DNA of 64,000 nucleotides from Marinifilum flexuosum (GCF_003610555.1 NZ_RAPQ01000008.1:1232490-1296489), one strand, 5' to 3'; numbered from the stretch's first letter, positions 17,533 to 27,363 are shown. The notes: generated from the letters alone by a model not told the origin. Numbers and translations: made by a program.

Positions 17533-18016
17533 AAATTACCAATGCCTGAATAAAACAGATAACGGTACTCTGTACCTTTATTATTTGTTAAATTGAAGAA
17601 TCTACAAATATTACGGTGCCCTGCACCTAGGCATTATACAATTCATAATCACTAGAAAAGCAGCAGAGCTGCGCAAGATTTGTAGTTTAATTATTAACAA
17701 GTCAAGCTAGGTGCACCGTAACTTTCATTTGTATAGTATCTACCTTATTATTATGAATGTTTTAATATAAAGTCCAATAGTAGAAAAATAAAAAAGTAGA
17801 ATGGTCTAAATAGAGGAATGATTGAAGAGTTTGGAAGGGAGTGTAAGAGCATGTGTTAAAATGTCAAGAGTGCTGAAAACCGTACAGTGTAGTGTTCGAT
17901 GGCGAACAAGTTATGAGCAGAAATTTGAAGGCTGTGTTTTACAATTTGTTGATATTTAATGCTAAGTGAATGCTGGTGTGGTATTTGATACGGTTTACAG
18001 ATCAAAACCCAAACTT

Positions 18017-20422
18017 ATGATACGAAACTATTTCCTGATTGCATGGCGCAATTTGTTAAAGAACCGTGTGTTTACTTTGGTAAATATACTTGGACTTGCC
18101 ATTGGTATAGCCGCATGTTTGTTCATTTCCATGTATGTGAATTATCACAACAGTTACGACAGTTTTTATGATGATGTGGATGATATCTACCGCGTTAGAT
18201 GGGAACGACACTCTCAAAAAGGAGATGAGATTCGTTTTGCATCCGCTTGTCCTGCTGTAGGGGAAACTTTTCAAGAAGCATTTCCAGAGGTTGAAGCCGT
18301 TGCGCATTGTTACAATGCCCATGGTATTTTTAGCTATAAGGATAAAGTATTTCAGGAAGAAAGGGCTTATTGGGTAGACAATGAATATTTAAACCTATTT
18401 TCCTTCGAGTTTGTAAAAGGAGATCGATCGAAAGCATTGATTGCAGAAAATTCAGTAGTGATTTCGGAAAGTACAGCCCAAAAGTATTTCCAAGCTGAAG
18501 ATCCTGTTGGTAAACTTCTGAAGATGAATAAGGATTTGGCTTTGGAAGTGACAGGGGTTTTTAAGGATAGACCTTCGAATGTACATTGTAAAACCGATGT
18601 GTTGATTTCTTACAAAACTTTGGCTCGTCATTATGGACCAAGGGTAATGAAATCGTGGTTGTACAGTGGCTTCTATACTTACGTAAGGTTAAAAAAAGGA
18701 AGCGATCCCAAACTGATCGAGGAAAAGGTTCCTGCTTTGCTGGAGAATAAAATCAGTGAAGTGCTGAAGAAATTCCAGTTGGAAATGTTTTTCTATTTGC
18801 AACCTGTTAAGGACATCCACCTGACCTCTCATTATATGCAGGAATTGGAAACCAATGGCGATAAAAAAACTGTAAGTTTCCTATATATCATTGCCTATTT
18901 TATCATACTGATAGCCTGGGTGAACTTTCTAAACTTGTCAACCATATCATACATCGGAAGAGCCAAGGAGGTAGGACTTAGAAAAGTAGTAGGCGCTTCA
19001 AGAGCCAAAGTGATATTGCAGTTTTTAATGGAGTCTTTGTTTATCAATCTGATCGCTGTAGGTTTAGCCGTGATCTTCATTGAGCTGTTCATGTCTGGAT
19101 TTAAAAACCTAACTGCCATTTCATTGGAATATAGTATTTGGCATCAAACCTGGTTTTACTGGAATTTACTTGCCATGCTCTTTGTTGGGGTATTCATATC
19201 AGGAATGTATCCGGTTTGGGGATTGAACTTTACGGATATGAATAAAATGCTGAAAGGAGAATACCTGGGAAGTAAGTCTGGATTGGTACTTCGAAAAGGA
19301 TTGGTTTTGTTACAATTTTTGATTTCGATTGTATTGATTGCAGGTACCTTGAGTGTGATGATGCAGTTGAATCATATGCACAAGTTAGATCCGGGTTTTA
19401 ACAAGAATGATATCGTAGTATTGAGCACGCCTATGGTTGGTGATTCTACCTTAATTCACCGAAGAGATGCCTTTAGGGAAGAGTTGAGTCGTCATCCGCA
19501 AATCAAAGCCGTTTCCTATTCTTCTTATGTGCCGGGAGAGGATATAAAATCAAATTTGGGAAGCATTTACCGCGAAGGGGATGAACCTACAGCCAGTAAA
19601 AACTACAGGTTGATCCAGGTAAACGAGGAGTTCTTGGATTTGTACGAAATGAAAATGCTAAAGGGAAGAAATTTCTCGAAGCTTCATCTTTCGGATAGTA
19701 AGGCAGTAGTAATAAATGAAAAAGCAGCTTACCATTTGGGATACAAAAATCCAGCGGATGCCGTTGGGGATAATATATTTTTGAGTAGGGACAAGAGAAA
19801 AGTGATTGGTGTGATCAAGGACTATGCACATCAGACTCCTAAAGAAGAGCATGAACCCATTATTTTCCATACCCGACCTGGTGTCTTGGGAAGCTTGTCT
19901 GTAAAGCTAGAAAGCCCGGTTTCCAAGAAGTTGATCCATTTTATTGAGGGTAGGTATCAGGATTTATTTGATGGAAATCCGTTTAACTACTATGTATTGA
20001 ATGAAGCTTACGAAGCACAATACCAGGATGATATTCGATTTGGAAAAGTGTTTGGAATATTTGCCTTACTCGGGATTATTATCACCACTCTTGGCTTGTT
20101 GAGCTTGTCTGCTTTTACAGCCAATCAGCGTAAAAAAGAGATCGGAGTTCGTAAGGTTTTAGGCGCAAGTGTTAAAACCATATTGCTGATGCTATCGAAG
20201 GAATACTTTAGACTCTTGATTATTGCAACAGTAGTAATGTTGCCATTGTTCTACTTTGGTATCAGTTATTGGTTGAATGGCTTTGCTTCACAAATGGAAA
20301 TATCGGTATTGCTGTTTATTGTGCCTGTATTTGTAGTGGGAATTGTTGCGATTTTAACGGTAAGCTACCAGTCTTACAGAACGGCCAACTTAAATCCTAT
20401 TGATTCGATAAAATATGAATAA
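18017..20422 (+). CDS. MacB/FtsX-type ABC transporter permease
   Basis: 801 residues from the ATG at 18017; this choice places MIRNYFLIAWRNLLKNR, the usual start of the family, at the N-terminus, and an in-frame ATG at 17966 only adds 17 atypical residues. It has a periplasmic MacB-PCD domain after the first membrane helix (about 21-42), an FtsX domain with three helices (about 290-410), then a second MacB-PCD plus FtsX unit ending in three helices, each with the EVGLRKVVGAS / EIGVRKVLGAS coupling motif. Such duplicated 800-residue permeases in Bacteroidota work with a separate ATPase in lipoprotein or antimicrobial export. No ATPase is adjacent here. Confidence 0.9.
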   Translation: MIRNYFLIAWRNLLKNRVFTLVNILGLAIGIAACLFISMYVNYHNSYDSFYDDVDDIYRVRWERHSQKGDEIRFASACPAVGETFQEAFPEVEAVAHCYNAHGIFSYKDKVFQEERAYWVDNEYLNLFSFEFVKGDRSKALIAENSVVISESTAQKYFQAEDPVGKLLKMNKDLALEVTGVFKDRPSNVHCKTDVLISYKTLARHYGPRVMKSWLYSGFYTYVRLKKGSDPKLIEEKVPALLENKISEVLKKFQLEMFFYLQPVKDIHLTSHYMQELETNGDKKTVSFLYIIAYFIILIAWVNFLNLSTISYIGRAKEVGLRKVVGASRAKVILQFLMESLFINLIAVGLAVIFIELFMSGFKNLTAISLEYSIWHQTWFYWNLLAMLFVGVFISGMYPVWGLNFTDMNKMLKGEYLGSKSGLVLRKGLVLLQFLISIVLIAGTLSVMMQLNHMHKLDPGFNKNDIVVLSTPMVGDSTLIHRRDAFREELSRHPQIKAVSYSSYVPGEDIKSNLGSIYREGDEPTASKNYRLIQVNEEFLDLYEMKMLKGRNFSKLHLSDSKAVVINEKAAYHLGYKNPADAVGDNIFLSRDKRKVIGVIKDYAHQTPKEEHEPIIFHTRPGVLGSLSVKLESPVSKKLIHFIEGRYQDLFDGNPFNYYVLNEAYEAQYQDDIRFGKVFGIFALLGIIITTLGLLSLSAFTANQRKKEIGVRKVLGASVKTILLMLSKEYFRLLIIATVVMLPLFYFGISYWLNGFASQMEISVLLFIVPVFVVGIVAILTVSYQSYRTANLNPIDSIKYE

Positions 20423-20522
20423 GGATTGAATAGTTAAACAGTCGAAAAGACGAATAGTCAAAAGGTAATGTGGTGCAGAAAGCTATTCTCAATCCGTAAA
20501 ACACAAATAGAAAGCACAGAAG

Positions 20523-20553
20523 TTTGCACGCTTATTATTGTTTTGTACTTTTG
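20523..20553 (+). promoter_or_regulatory. Bacteroidota-type promoter of the NifX-like gene
   Basis: TTTG at 20523-20526, a 19-bp spacer, then TACTTTTG (TAnnTTTG) at 20546-20553. This is a full match to the Bacteroidota -33/-7 consensus. The start point would be near 20560. Confidence 0.75.
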
Positions 20554-20560
20554 AAGCCTG

Positions 20561-20580
20561 AAATGAGTATATTCTCATTT
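20561..20580. promoter_or_regulatory. Palindrome at the predicted transcription start, possible operator
   Basis: AAATGAG-TATATT-CTCATTT: perfect 7-bp arms around a 6-bp centre, just after the -7 box. A dimeric repressor bound here would block transcription. The regulator is unknown. Confidence 0.45.
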
Positions 20581-20610
20581 AATAATAGTTAATCAAAAGA
20601 AAATAAACGA

Positions 20611-20985
20611 ATGAAGATTGCAGTACCAGTTACCAGTAGCAAACAAGTTGATGGCCATTTTGGACATTGTGAATTTTATAATATCTATACAATTTCAGAG
20701 CAGAACGAGATTGTAGGAAGTGAAATCATGGATTCGCCGCAAGGTTGTGGTTGTAAGTCGAACATTGCTCCATTATTGGCAGAAGCTGGCGTAAAGGTAA
20801 TGCTTGCTGGAGGAATTGGTCAAGGTGCCATTAATGTACTTTACAACAATGGTATTGAGGTGGTTCGCGGATGTTCTGGTAGTGCTGATGAATTGGTTCA
20901 ACAATTTATTTCAGGAATGGTAGAAGATAGCGGAGAAACATGTAACCATCATCATGGAGCTGATGGACATTCATGTAATCACTAA
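20611..20985 (+). CDS. NifX/NifB C-terminal-type iron-molybdenum cluster-binding protein
   Basis: 124 residues. The start (MKIAVPVTSSKQVDGHFGHCE) and the core (ADELVQQF preceded by GVKVMLAGGIGQGAINVLYNNGIEVV) match the dinitrogenase iron-molybdenum cofactor family. A CGCKSN motif lies near residue 48, and the C-terminus is rich in His and Cys (CNHHHGADGHSCNH), fitting metal or Fe-S binding. Stand-alone members are common in organisms without nitrogenase, and no nif gene is near, so a role in Fe-S or metal handling is more likely than nitrogen fixation. It is preceded by a consensus promoter and a palindrome that may be an operator. Confidence 0.85.
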   Translation: MKIAVPVTSSKQVDGHFGHCEFYNIYTISEQNEIVGSEIMDSPQGCGCKSNIAPLLAEAGVKVMLAGGIGQGAINVLYNNGIEVVRGCSGSADELVQQFISGMVEDSGETCNHHHGADGHSCNH

Positions 20986-21258
20986 AATAGGAAATAGCGA
21001 AAATTTGAAGTGTTAATTTGTTCGAATTGAACATTGAATACATGAAGAAAAATGTTGTGTGATTCTCTTTTTTATTCATGTTGGATGGAAAAATATTAGC
21101 GCAAAGCTTTGCGAAAAATAAGTTTTGGGCTATAAAATTGAATTGAAGCTTACATTTTCAGAAAAAACCTATTTAAATAATAGTGTCAGAAAATCAAGTT
21201 GTTGCGAAAGTTATTTAGAATTTAAATTTCGTAAAAACAGGAATTGGGAATCGTAGGA

Positions 21259-21291
21259 TTTGGAAAAAAAAGATTTTTTCACATACATTTG
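21259..21291 (+). promoter_or_regulatory. Promoter of the ilv operon
   Basis: TTTG at 21259-21262, a 21-bp spacer and TACATTTG at 21284-21291 match the Bacteroidota consensus. The predicted start near 21299 gives an RNA leader of about 475 nt before ilvD, containing two leader ORFs and two terminators. Confidence 0.7.
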
Positions 21292-21379
21292 TCGCATAGA
21301 TTTGTCAGCGTAATCAGATCGAAAGAAAGATTGTAAATGTTCGTTGACAAAATTAAAAACAAACAAAAAAAATTACAAC

Positions 21380-21463
21380 ATGCGTTTAAGCACAGTCATT
21401 ATTATTAACGTCATTATTCTTGTCCTTCTAGGACACAGAACGGGGCTTTGCATGTTTAAGTAA
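21380..21463 (+). CDS. ilv leader peptide 1 (Ile/Val/Leu-rich)
   Basis: 27 residues, MRLSTVIIINVIILVLLGHRTGLCMFK. Eleven of the twelve residues from Val6 to Leu17 are Ile, Val or Leu (5 Ile, 3 Val, 3 Leu). Ribosomes starved for any of these would stall there. The later codons contain GGGGCTTT (21442-21449), which can pair with AAAGCCTC of the terminator at 21490-21521. A stalled ribosome leaves this segment free to disrupt the terminator; a ribosome reaching the stop codon masks it and allows termination. It is too short for ordinary gene finders. Confidence 0.8.
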   Translation: MRLSTVIIINVIILVLLGHRTGLCMFK

Positions 21464-21489
21464 ACGAATTTAATTGTTACAAAATATCT

Positions 21490-21521
21490 AAAGCCTCTTC
21501 AAAACGAAGGGGCTTTTTTTT
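21490..21521 (+). terminator. Attenuator 1 terminator of the ilv operon
   Basis: AAGCCTCTTC-AAAAC-GAAGGGGCTT followed by a run of T. Its 5' arm can instead pair with the end of leader ORF 1. Confidence 0.8.
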
Positions 21522-21535
21522 GATCAGGTTATTGT

Positions 21536-21625
21536 ATGTTATCATTTAACGTAGTCATTATCGTCATTATTATTTCTATCGTCATTATTGGAATGAGGAT
21601 CAGGGAAGACGTGCACACACAATAA
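21536..21625 (+). CDS. ilv leader peptide 2 (Val/Ile-rich)
   Basis: 29 residues starting MLSFNVVIIVIIISIVII; the block contains 4 Val and 8 Ile and no Leu, so it should sense Ile and Val only. The codons for Arg-Glu-Asp contain GGGAAGA (21603-21609), which is complementary to TCTTCCC (21653-21659) in the next terminator. It has the same architecture as leader 1, directly downstream of attenuator 1's terminator. I see no separate promoter between the two, so they act in series on one transcript. Confidence 0.8.
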   Translation: MLSFNVVIIVIIISIVIIGMRIREDVHTQ

Positions 21626-21649
21626 CTTCGAAGCAAACGAATTTATGAG

Positions 21650-21680
21650 CGCTCTTCCCAAAAGGAAGGGCGTTTTTTTT
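21650..21680 (+). terminator. Attenuator 2 terminator of the ilv operon
   Basis: CGCTCTTCC-CAAAA-GGAAGGGCG followed by T8, 94 bases before ilvD. Confidence 0.8.
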
Positions 21681-21773
21681 GCTTCGACTGCGCTCAGCAC
21701 AAGTTTGAAAGCGCTACAAGCAAGAGATTAAGTGAGAACAAACACAAGATAAACGATTTAACTATTAAGCGAA

Positions 21774-23609
21774 ATGTATAAGAAACCGTTACGAAGTAAT
21801 CAAACCACACAGGGCCGAAGAATGGCAGGAGCCAGAAGCCTTTGGCGTGCCAACGGAATGAAAGAAGAGATGTTTGGCAAACCTGTTATTGCTGTAGTAA
21901 ACTCTTTTACACAATTTGTTCCCGGACACGTTCATTTAAAGGATGTTGGGCAAATGGTAAAGCAGGAGATTGAGAAGTCGGGCTGCTTTGCTGCTGAGTT
22001 TAACACCATAGCCATCGACGATGGGATTGCCATGGGACATGACGGCATGTTGTATTCACTTCCATCAAGAGAAGTTATTGCTGATAGTGTGGAGTATGTG
22101 TGTAATGCGCACAAGGTAGATGCCATGATTTGTATCTCGAATTGTGATAAAATTACGCCAGGAATGATGATGGCCGCAATGAGGCTGAACATTCCAACTG
22201 TGTTTGTATCAGGAGGTCCAATGGAGGCTGGTGAATCGAAAGGTGAAAAGCTGGATTTGGTTGATGCCATGGTAAAAGCCGGAGATGAAAGCGTAAGCGA
22301 TGAGAGATTGCAAGAGATTGAAGAGTCTGCTTGTCCAACTTGCGGTTCGTGTTCGGGAATGTTCACAGCCAATTCGATGAACTGTTTGAACGAAGCACTG
22401 GGATTGGCATTGCCAGGAAATGGTACTGTTTTGGCCACTCATGCAAATCGCAAGCGCTTGTTTATGGATGCTGCAAATTGCATTGTTGAGATTACCAATG
22501 CCTACTACAAGGATGGCGACGAGAGTGTTTTGCCTAGATCAATTGCAACATTCGAAGCCTTTAAAAATGCAATGACTTTGGATATTGCAATGGGTGGATC
22601 AACCAATACAGTGCTGCATTTGTTGGCAATTGCAAGTGAGGCAGAAGTTGATTTTACCATGAAGCACATGGATGAGCTTTCGCGCAAGACACCAAACCTT
22701 TGTAAGGTAGCACCAAACTCGGATAAATATTACATCGAAGATGTGAATCGTGCTGGTGGAATCATGAGTATTCTTGGAGAGTTGGCAGCTGGTGGATTGT
22801 TGAACACCAATGTTGGTAGAGTGGACTATTCAAGCTTGCAGGAAGCCTTGAACGAGTACAATCTAAACTCTACGACGGTAAGCGATAAAGCTTTGTCTAC
22901 TTACCATTCAAGTCCAGGCAGAAAGGGAAGAAACTTGAGTTTTGCATCTCAGAATGAAGTATATGCTGATTTGGATGCAGATCGTGAAAAGGGATGTATC
23001 CGAAGCATGGAAAATGCTTACACCAAGGATGGTGGACTGGCTGTACTGTTTGGAAATATTGCACCAGATGGTTGTGTTGTAAAAACAGCAGGTGTTGCCG
23101 AAGAGGCATTCAATTTTACAGGAACGGCAAAAGTTTTTCAATCGCAAAGAGATGCTTGTGAAGCAATTCTAACCAAAAAAATAGAAGCAGGTGATGTGGT
23201 GGTGATCCGTTACGAAGGACCATCGGGAGGACCGGGCATGCAAGAGATGTTGTACCCAACTTCCTATCTGAAATCCATGGGACTGGGAGCAAAATGTGCA
23301 CTCATTACCGATGGAAGATTTTCAGGAGGAACTTCAGGCTTATCCATTGGTCATGTTTCTCCGGAAGCAGCAGCAGGAGGAGCTATCGCACTCATTGAAG
23401 ATGGAGATCAAATTGAAATCAGTATCCCAAGCAGAAGTATCAATGTTTGTATTTCGGATGAGGAACTGCAAGGAAGAAGAGCTGAAGAGGAAGCATTCGG
23501 AAATGAGGCTTATCAGCCAAGAGGCAGAGGACGAGTCGTTTCGAAAGCTCTACAAGCTTATTCGAAACTAGTCTCCTCGGCAGACAAAGGAGCGATACGA
23601 CAATTGTAA
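21774..23609 (+). CDS. ilvD: Dihydroxy-acid dehydratase
   Basis: 611 residues. It dehydrates 2,3-dihydroxy-isovalerate and 2,3-dihydroxy-3-methylvalerate to the keto acids, the third step of Val/Ile synthesis, in the cytoplasm. Fe-S ligand motifs are [12 protein letters not shown] (about residues 122-133) and [19 protein letters not shown] (about 188-206); GGSTNT and the C-terminal [14 protein letters not shown] are also present. It is full length and first in the operon after the double attenuator. Its stop overlaps the ilvB start (TAATG), so the two are coupled. Confidence 0.97.
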   Translation: MYKKPLRSNQTTQGRRMAGARSLWRANGMKEEMFGKPVIAVVNSFTQFVPGHVHLKDVGQMVKQEIEKSGCFAAEFNTIAIDDGIAMGHDGMLYSLPSREVIADSVEYVCNAHKVDAMICISNCDKITPGMMMAAMRLNIPTVFVSGGPMEAGESKGEKLDLVDAMVKAGDESVSDERLQEIEESACPTCGSCSGMFTANSMNCLNEALGLALPGNGTVLATHANRKRLFMDAANCIVEITNAYYKDGDESVLPRSIATFEAFKNAMTLDIAMGGSTNTVLHLLAIASEAEVDFTMKHMDELSRKTPNLCKVAPNSDKYYIEDVNRAGGIMSILGELAAGGLLNTNVGRVDYSSLQEALNEYNLNSTTVSDKALSTYHSSPGRKGRNLSFASQNEVYADLDADREKGCIRSMENAYTKDGGLAVLFGNIAPDGCVVKTAGVAEEAFNFTGTAKVFQSQRDACEAILTKKIEAGDVVVIRYEGPSGGPGMQEMLYPTSYLKSMGLGAKCALITDGRFSGGTSGLSIGHVSPEAAAGGAIALIEDGDQIEISIPSRSINVCISDEELQGRRAEEEAFGNEAYQPRGRGRVVSKALQAYSKLVSSADKGAIRQL

Positions 23610-25369
23610 TGGAACAGCAAAAAACGAACAAAATGGAAACAGCAGCAAAAGCAGAAAATATCAAGGAGATGAATAATACAGGTGAAACCTTATCTGGGGC
23701 AGAAATATTGGTTCGTAGTTTAATACAAGAAGGTGTTGATACCATGTTTGGATACATTGGTGGTGCTATCATGCCTGTTTACGATGCTTTATATGATTAT
23801 CAGAAAGAACTAAAACATTATATGTCGCGCCATGAGCAAGGAGCAACTCATAGTGCTCAGGCTTATGCCAGATTGACAAAAAAACCAGGTGTTTGCTTTA
23901 CGACTTCGGGACCGGGAGCAACAAACCTATTGACTGGTTTGGCTGATGCTTATTTGGATTCGACTCCAATGGTTGTAATAACCGGACAGGTTCCTAGTGG
24001 TTTATTGGGATCAGATGCATTCCAGGAAACCAATATGGTTGGACTTTCGATGCCAGTTACCAAATGGAATTTCCAAATCACGAAAGTGGAAGAGATTGCA
24101 GAGGTAATGGCAAAGGCATTTTACATTGCACGCACAGGACGTCCAGGACCAGTATTGATTGATATCACCAAGGATGCACAGGTACAGAAAGCTGAATACA
24201 AGTATGAAAGATGTAAAGGAATTCGTTCGTACCAGCCGGTACCAAAGCTAAATATGGATGAGATATTGGCGGCAGCTGAACTGATTAATTCTGCCAAGAA
24301 ACCAATGATACTTGCAGGGCAGGGAATTTTATTGTCGGGAGCAGAGCAGGAGTTGATGGAGTTTGCTGAAAAGATACAAACACCAGTTGCTTGTACTTTA
24401 TTGGGCTTGTCTTCATTTCCTACTGATCATCCATTGTATGTTGGAATGTTGGGAATGCACGGGAACTACGGTCCTAATATGAATACCAATCAATGTGATG
24501 TTTTGATCGCGATTGGAATGCGCTTCGATGATCGTGTAACTGGAGATACATCGAAATATGCCAAGCAAGCAAAAATTGTTCATATCGATATTGATAGATC
24601 TGAGCACAACAAAAATATAAGTGTTGATGTTCCGGTATTGGCAGACGCCAAGCAGGCATTAACAGAACTGAATAAAGTGGTAAGTGGTTCTGAGCGTGAG
24701 GAATGGATGCAGTCTTTCAAAGATTATTACCAATTGGAGTATGAAAAGGTAATTGAAAAGCAAACGCACTCATCTCGCGAGAGAATTAATATGGCTGAGG
24801 TAATTGATTGTTTGTCGGAAAAAACAAATGGTGAGGCAGTACTTTGTACAGATGTAGGACAGCACCAAATGACAAGCGCAAGGTATTACAAGTTCAAGAA
24901 CCCGAATACACAGGTTACCTCTGGTGGATTGGGAACCATGGGCTTTGGTATGCCGGCAGCAATTGGAGCTCAAATTGCAGATCCAAATGCAACCGTTGTT
25001 TCGGTTTCGGGCGATGGTGGTTTCCAGATGACCATTCAGGAATTGGCAGTAATTCGCCAGTACAAATTGCCGGTTAAGTCGATTGTATTGAACAATTCAT
25101 TCCTTGGAATGGTACGCCAGTGGCAGGATTTATTCTTTGAGCAACGATTCTCATACACAGAGATGGACAATCCTGATTTTGTGAAAATTGTAGAAGGATA
25201 CGGCATTAAGGCAAAAAGGGTAAGCAAGCGTGAAGAATTGCAGGATGCGATTCAGGAGATGATTGATTTTCCAGGAGCTTTCTTCCTTGAAGTGGTTGTA
25301 GAAACAGAAAGCAATGTATTGCCAATGATCGCTCCAGGAGCTGCTGTATCTGAAATGAGACTGGAATAA
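23609..25369 (+). CDS. ilvB: Acetolactate synthase large subunit
   Basis: 586 residues. It condenses two pyruvates, or pyruvate plus 2-ketobutyrate, using thiamine diphosphate. After a 30-residue polar extension come the N-terminal TPP domain with the catalytic Glu in SRHEQGATH, the central FAD-binding domain (MILAGQGIL onward; RFDDRVTG) and the C-terminal TPP domain with the GDGGFQMTIQELA metal-binding motif and NNSFLGMVRQWQ. An in-frame ATG at 23633 is an alternative start. Paired with ilvN downstream. Confidence 0.97.
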   Translation: MEQQKTNKMETAAKAENIKEMNNTGETLSGAEILVRSLIQEGVDTMFGYIGGAIMPVYDALYDYQKELKHYMSRHEQGATHSAQAYARLTKKPGVCFTTSGPGATNLLTGLADAYLDSTPMVVITGQVPSGLLGSDAFQETNMVGLSMPVTKWNFQITKVEEIAEVMAKAFYIARTGRPGPVLIDITKDAQVQKAEYKYERCKGIRSYQPVPKLNMDEILAAAELINSAKKPMILAGQGILLSGAEQELMEFAEKIQTPVACTLLGLSSFPTDHPLYVGMLGMHGNYGPNMNTNQCDVLIAIGMRFDDRVTGDTSKYAKQAKIVHIDIDRSEHNKNISVDVPVLADAKQALTELNKVVSGSEREEWMQSFKDYYQLEYEKVIEKQTHSSRERINMAEVIDCLSEKTNGEAVLCTDVGQHQMTSARYYKFKNPNTQVTSGGLGTMGFGMPAAIGAQIADPNATVVSVSGDGGFQMTIQELAVIRQYKLPVKSIVLNNSFLGMVRQWQDLFFEQRFSYTEMDNPDFVKIVEGYGIKAKRVSKREELQDAIQEMIDFPGAFFLEVVVETESNVLPMIAPGAAVSEMRLE

Positions 25370-25465
25370 TTAGTAATTAAGAATTAATAATGAGTAATAA
25401 AAGAGTGATTATAAGATCTGTAAATAATCTAACTACTTAATACTAGTTACTAAATACTAAAGAAA

Positions 25466-25981
25466 ATGAAAGAATATACAATAACGGTTTTTTCCGAAAA
25501 TAATATAGGATTGTTGAATGAGGTAACAATAGTTTTTTCTCGTCGAAAAATAAATATTGAAAGTCTTACTGTTTCAGAATCTGAAGTAAAGGGAGTATCG
25601 CGCTATACCATCGTAGTTTTTTCTGATGAAAAGAAAATTGAGAATGTGGTTCGACAACTGGAAAAAATCATAGGCGTATTTAAGGCGCTTTATTTTAAAG
25701 CAGAAGAAATCGTTCATCAGGAGGTGGCGCTATTCAAGATTGCCAACTCTCCGAAACTGAATGGGAATCTTGAAGCCTTGATTCGTAGACAGAATGCCAA
25801 GATATTAACTGTAAATCCGGACTTTTTGGTGATTGAGCGAGTAGGATACAAAGCAGAGAATCAAGAGTTGTTCAATGAGTTGGAACAATATGGTGTACTG
25901 CAGTTTGCAAGATCAGGAAGAGTAGCAGTCTCTTGTCAGAAAAAAGAGTTTACAAGTTATCTAAAAGAGTTATCGCACTAA
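25466..25981 (+). CDS. ilvN: Acetolactate synthase regulatory small subunit
   Basis: 171 residues. An N-terminal ACT domain (about 3-75, YTITVFSENNIGLLNEVTIV; INIESLTVS) binds valine for feedback control of IlvB, and a C-terminal ACT-like domain (about 85-160) is also present. Length is usual for the family. It follows ilvB by 96 bases without a terminator, so it belongs to the same transcript. Confidence 0.95.
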   Translation: MKEYTITVFSENNIGLLNEVTIVFSRRKINIESLTVSESEVKGVSRYTIVVFSDEKKIENVVRQLEKIIGVFKALYFKAEEIVHQEVALFKIANSPKLNGNLEALIRRQNAKILTVNPDFLVIERVGYKAENQELFNELEQYGVLQFARSGRVAVSCQKKEFTSYLKELSH

Positions 25982-26058
25982 CTAAATTAAAGCAGACATA
26001 AAAATCTGCAACATACAGAATATCTAATATTATTTAACCAGAATAAAAAATTTAAAAA

Positions 26059-27105
26059 ATGGCAACAATTAATTTTGGCGGCACAGAAGAACAAGTAGTA
26101 ACTCGTGAAGAATTTCCATTGGAAAAAGCTCGCGAAGTATTAAAAGAGGAAACCATTGCAATTATTGGTTATGGTGTACAAGGGCCAGGTCAGTCATTAA
26201 ACCTAAAAGATAACGGCTTTAATGTAATCATTGGTCAGCGTAAAGAATCAAAAACTTGGGATAAGGCCGTAGCCGACGGTTGGGTTCCGGGAGAAACTCT
26301 TTTCGAAATTGAGGAAGCTTTAGAGAAGGCAACTATCATTCAATATTTGCTTTCGGATGCTGGACAGATTGCTGTTTGGCCAACCGTTAAGAAATATTTG
26401 ACTCCAGGGAAAGCATTGTATTTCTCACACGGATTTGGAATCACATATAAAGAACGTACAGGTATCGTTCCACCAGAAGATGTTGATGTAATCCTGGTTG
26501 CACCTAAAGGATCAGGAACCAGTTTGAGAAGAATGTTCCTGGAAGGTAGAGGTTTGAATTCATCTTATGCAATTTTCCAGGATGCAACAGGAAAAGCTTT
26601 CGATAGAGTGGTTGCATTGGGTATTGGTGTTGGTTCAGGTTACCTTTTCGAGACTACATTCAAGAGAGAAGTATACTCAGACCTAACAGGTGAGCGTGGT
26701 ACATTGATGGGATGTATTCAAGGTATTTTTGCAGCCCAGTATGAAGTTCTTCGTGCCAATGGTCACTCTCCATCAGAAGCTTTCAATGAAACGGTTGAGG
26801 AATTGACTCAAAGTTTGATGCCATTGGTTGCTGAGAACGGTATGGACTGGATGTATGCAAATACTTCAACCACTGCACAACGTGGAGCTTTGGATTGGTG
26901 GAAGCCTTTCCGCGATGCAACCAAGCCTGTTTTCGAAAAACTATACAAAGAAGTTGCTGCTGGTAATGAAGCTCAACGTTCTATCGACTCAAATAGTGAA
27001 GAGAACTACCGTGTGAAGTTGGAAGAAGAATTGAAGGAATTACGTGAAAGCGAAATGTGGCAAGCAGGAACAGCTGTTCGTAAGCTTCGTCCAGAAAATA
27101 ATTAG
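26059..27105 (+). CDS. ilvC: Ketol-acid reductoisomerase
   Basis: 348 residues, class I length. It isomerises and reduces acetolactate and acetohydroxybutyrate with NAD(P)H and Mg2+. The nucleotide-binding motif IIGYGVQGPGQSLNLKDNG lies near residues 35-53, followed by IGQRKESKTW, whose Arg and Ser residues favour NADPH. The C-terminal knotted domain has the metal-binding acidic motifs (YSDLTGERGTLMG; EVLRANGHSPSEAFNE). It is last in the ilv transcript; a gap of 557 bases with a new leader precedes leuA. Confidence 0.97.
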   Translation: MATINFGGTEEQVVTREEFPLEKAREVLKEETIAIIGYGVQGPGQSLNLKDNGFNVIIGQRKESKTWDKAVADGWVPGETLFEIEEALEKATIIQYLLSDAGQIAVWPTVKKYLTPGKALYFSHGFGITYKERTGIVPPEDVDVILVAPKGSGTSLRRMFLEGRGLNSSYAIFQDATGKAFDRVVALGIGVGSGYLFETTFKREVYSDLTGERGTLMGCIQGIFAAQYEVLRANGHSPSEAFNETVEELTQSLMPLVAENGMDWMYANTSTTAQRGALDWWKPFRDATKPVFEKLYKEVAAGNEAQRSIDSNSEENYRVKLEEELKELRESEMWQAGTAVRKLRPENN

Positions 27106-27363
27106 TGTAGTTAGGTAAAGTAGTTATTGTGTGAATGGAAGGGTGAATTGATTGCATTTTTACTTTTTCCATTTACATGATCACTCAAAATTCACTCTTT
27201 AAAACAGCTTGAAGATCCCATATTTAGACTTGTTGAAACGAGGCTTAATTGAAAGTAAATGAGTTAAGTATGAGTGAGGGTTCAGCAAGAAAAATAAAAT
27301 TGGATCGCTTTGAATATCGTAGCTTGTTGAGATAAATTGTTTTCTCTCATTCTTATAAGTTCT

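Larger units (their letters stand above)
17249..18016. other. 768-bp gene-free stretch with small RNA candidate and palindromic repeats
   Basis: Apart from the small terminator-bearing transcript at 17455-17528, it holds palindromes of a GGTGCACC type: ACGGTACTCTGTACC (about 17562-17576) and TTACGGTGCCCTGCACCTAG (about 17609-17628), with an inverse partner CTAGGTGCACCGTAA (about 17707-17721). The last two enclose about 80 bp and form another REP-like doublet. No convincing coding frame. Confidence 0.5.

Noticed and set aside
20611-20985. Evidence for nitrogen fixation
   Set aside because: Only a stand-alone NifX/NifB C-terminal-type protein is present; no nifH, nifD or nifK in the window, and such proteins are common in non-fixers.
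21932-22438. Minus-strand frame of 168 codons opposite ilvD
   Set aside because: Antisense shadow of a conserved gene; no independent evidence.
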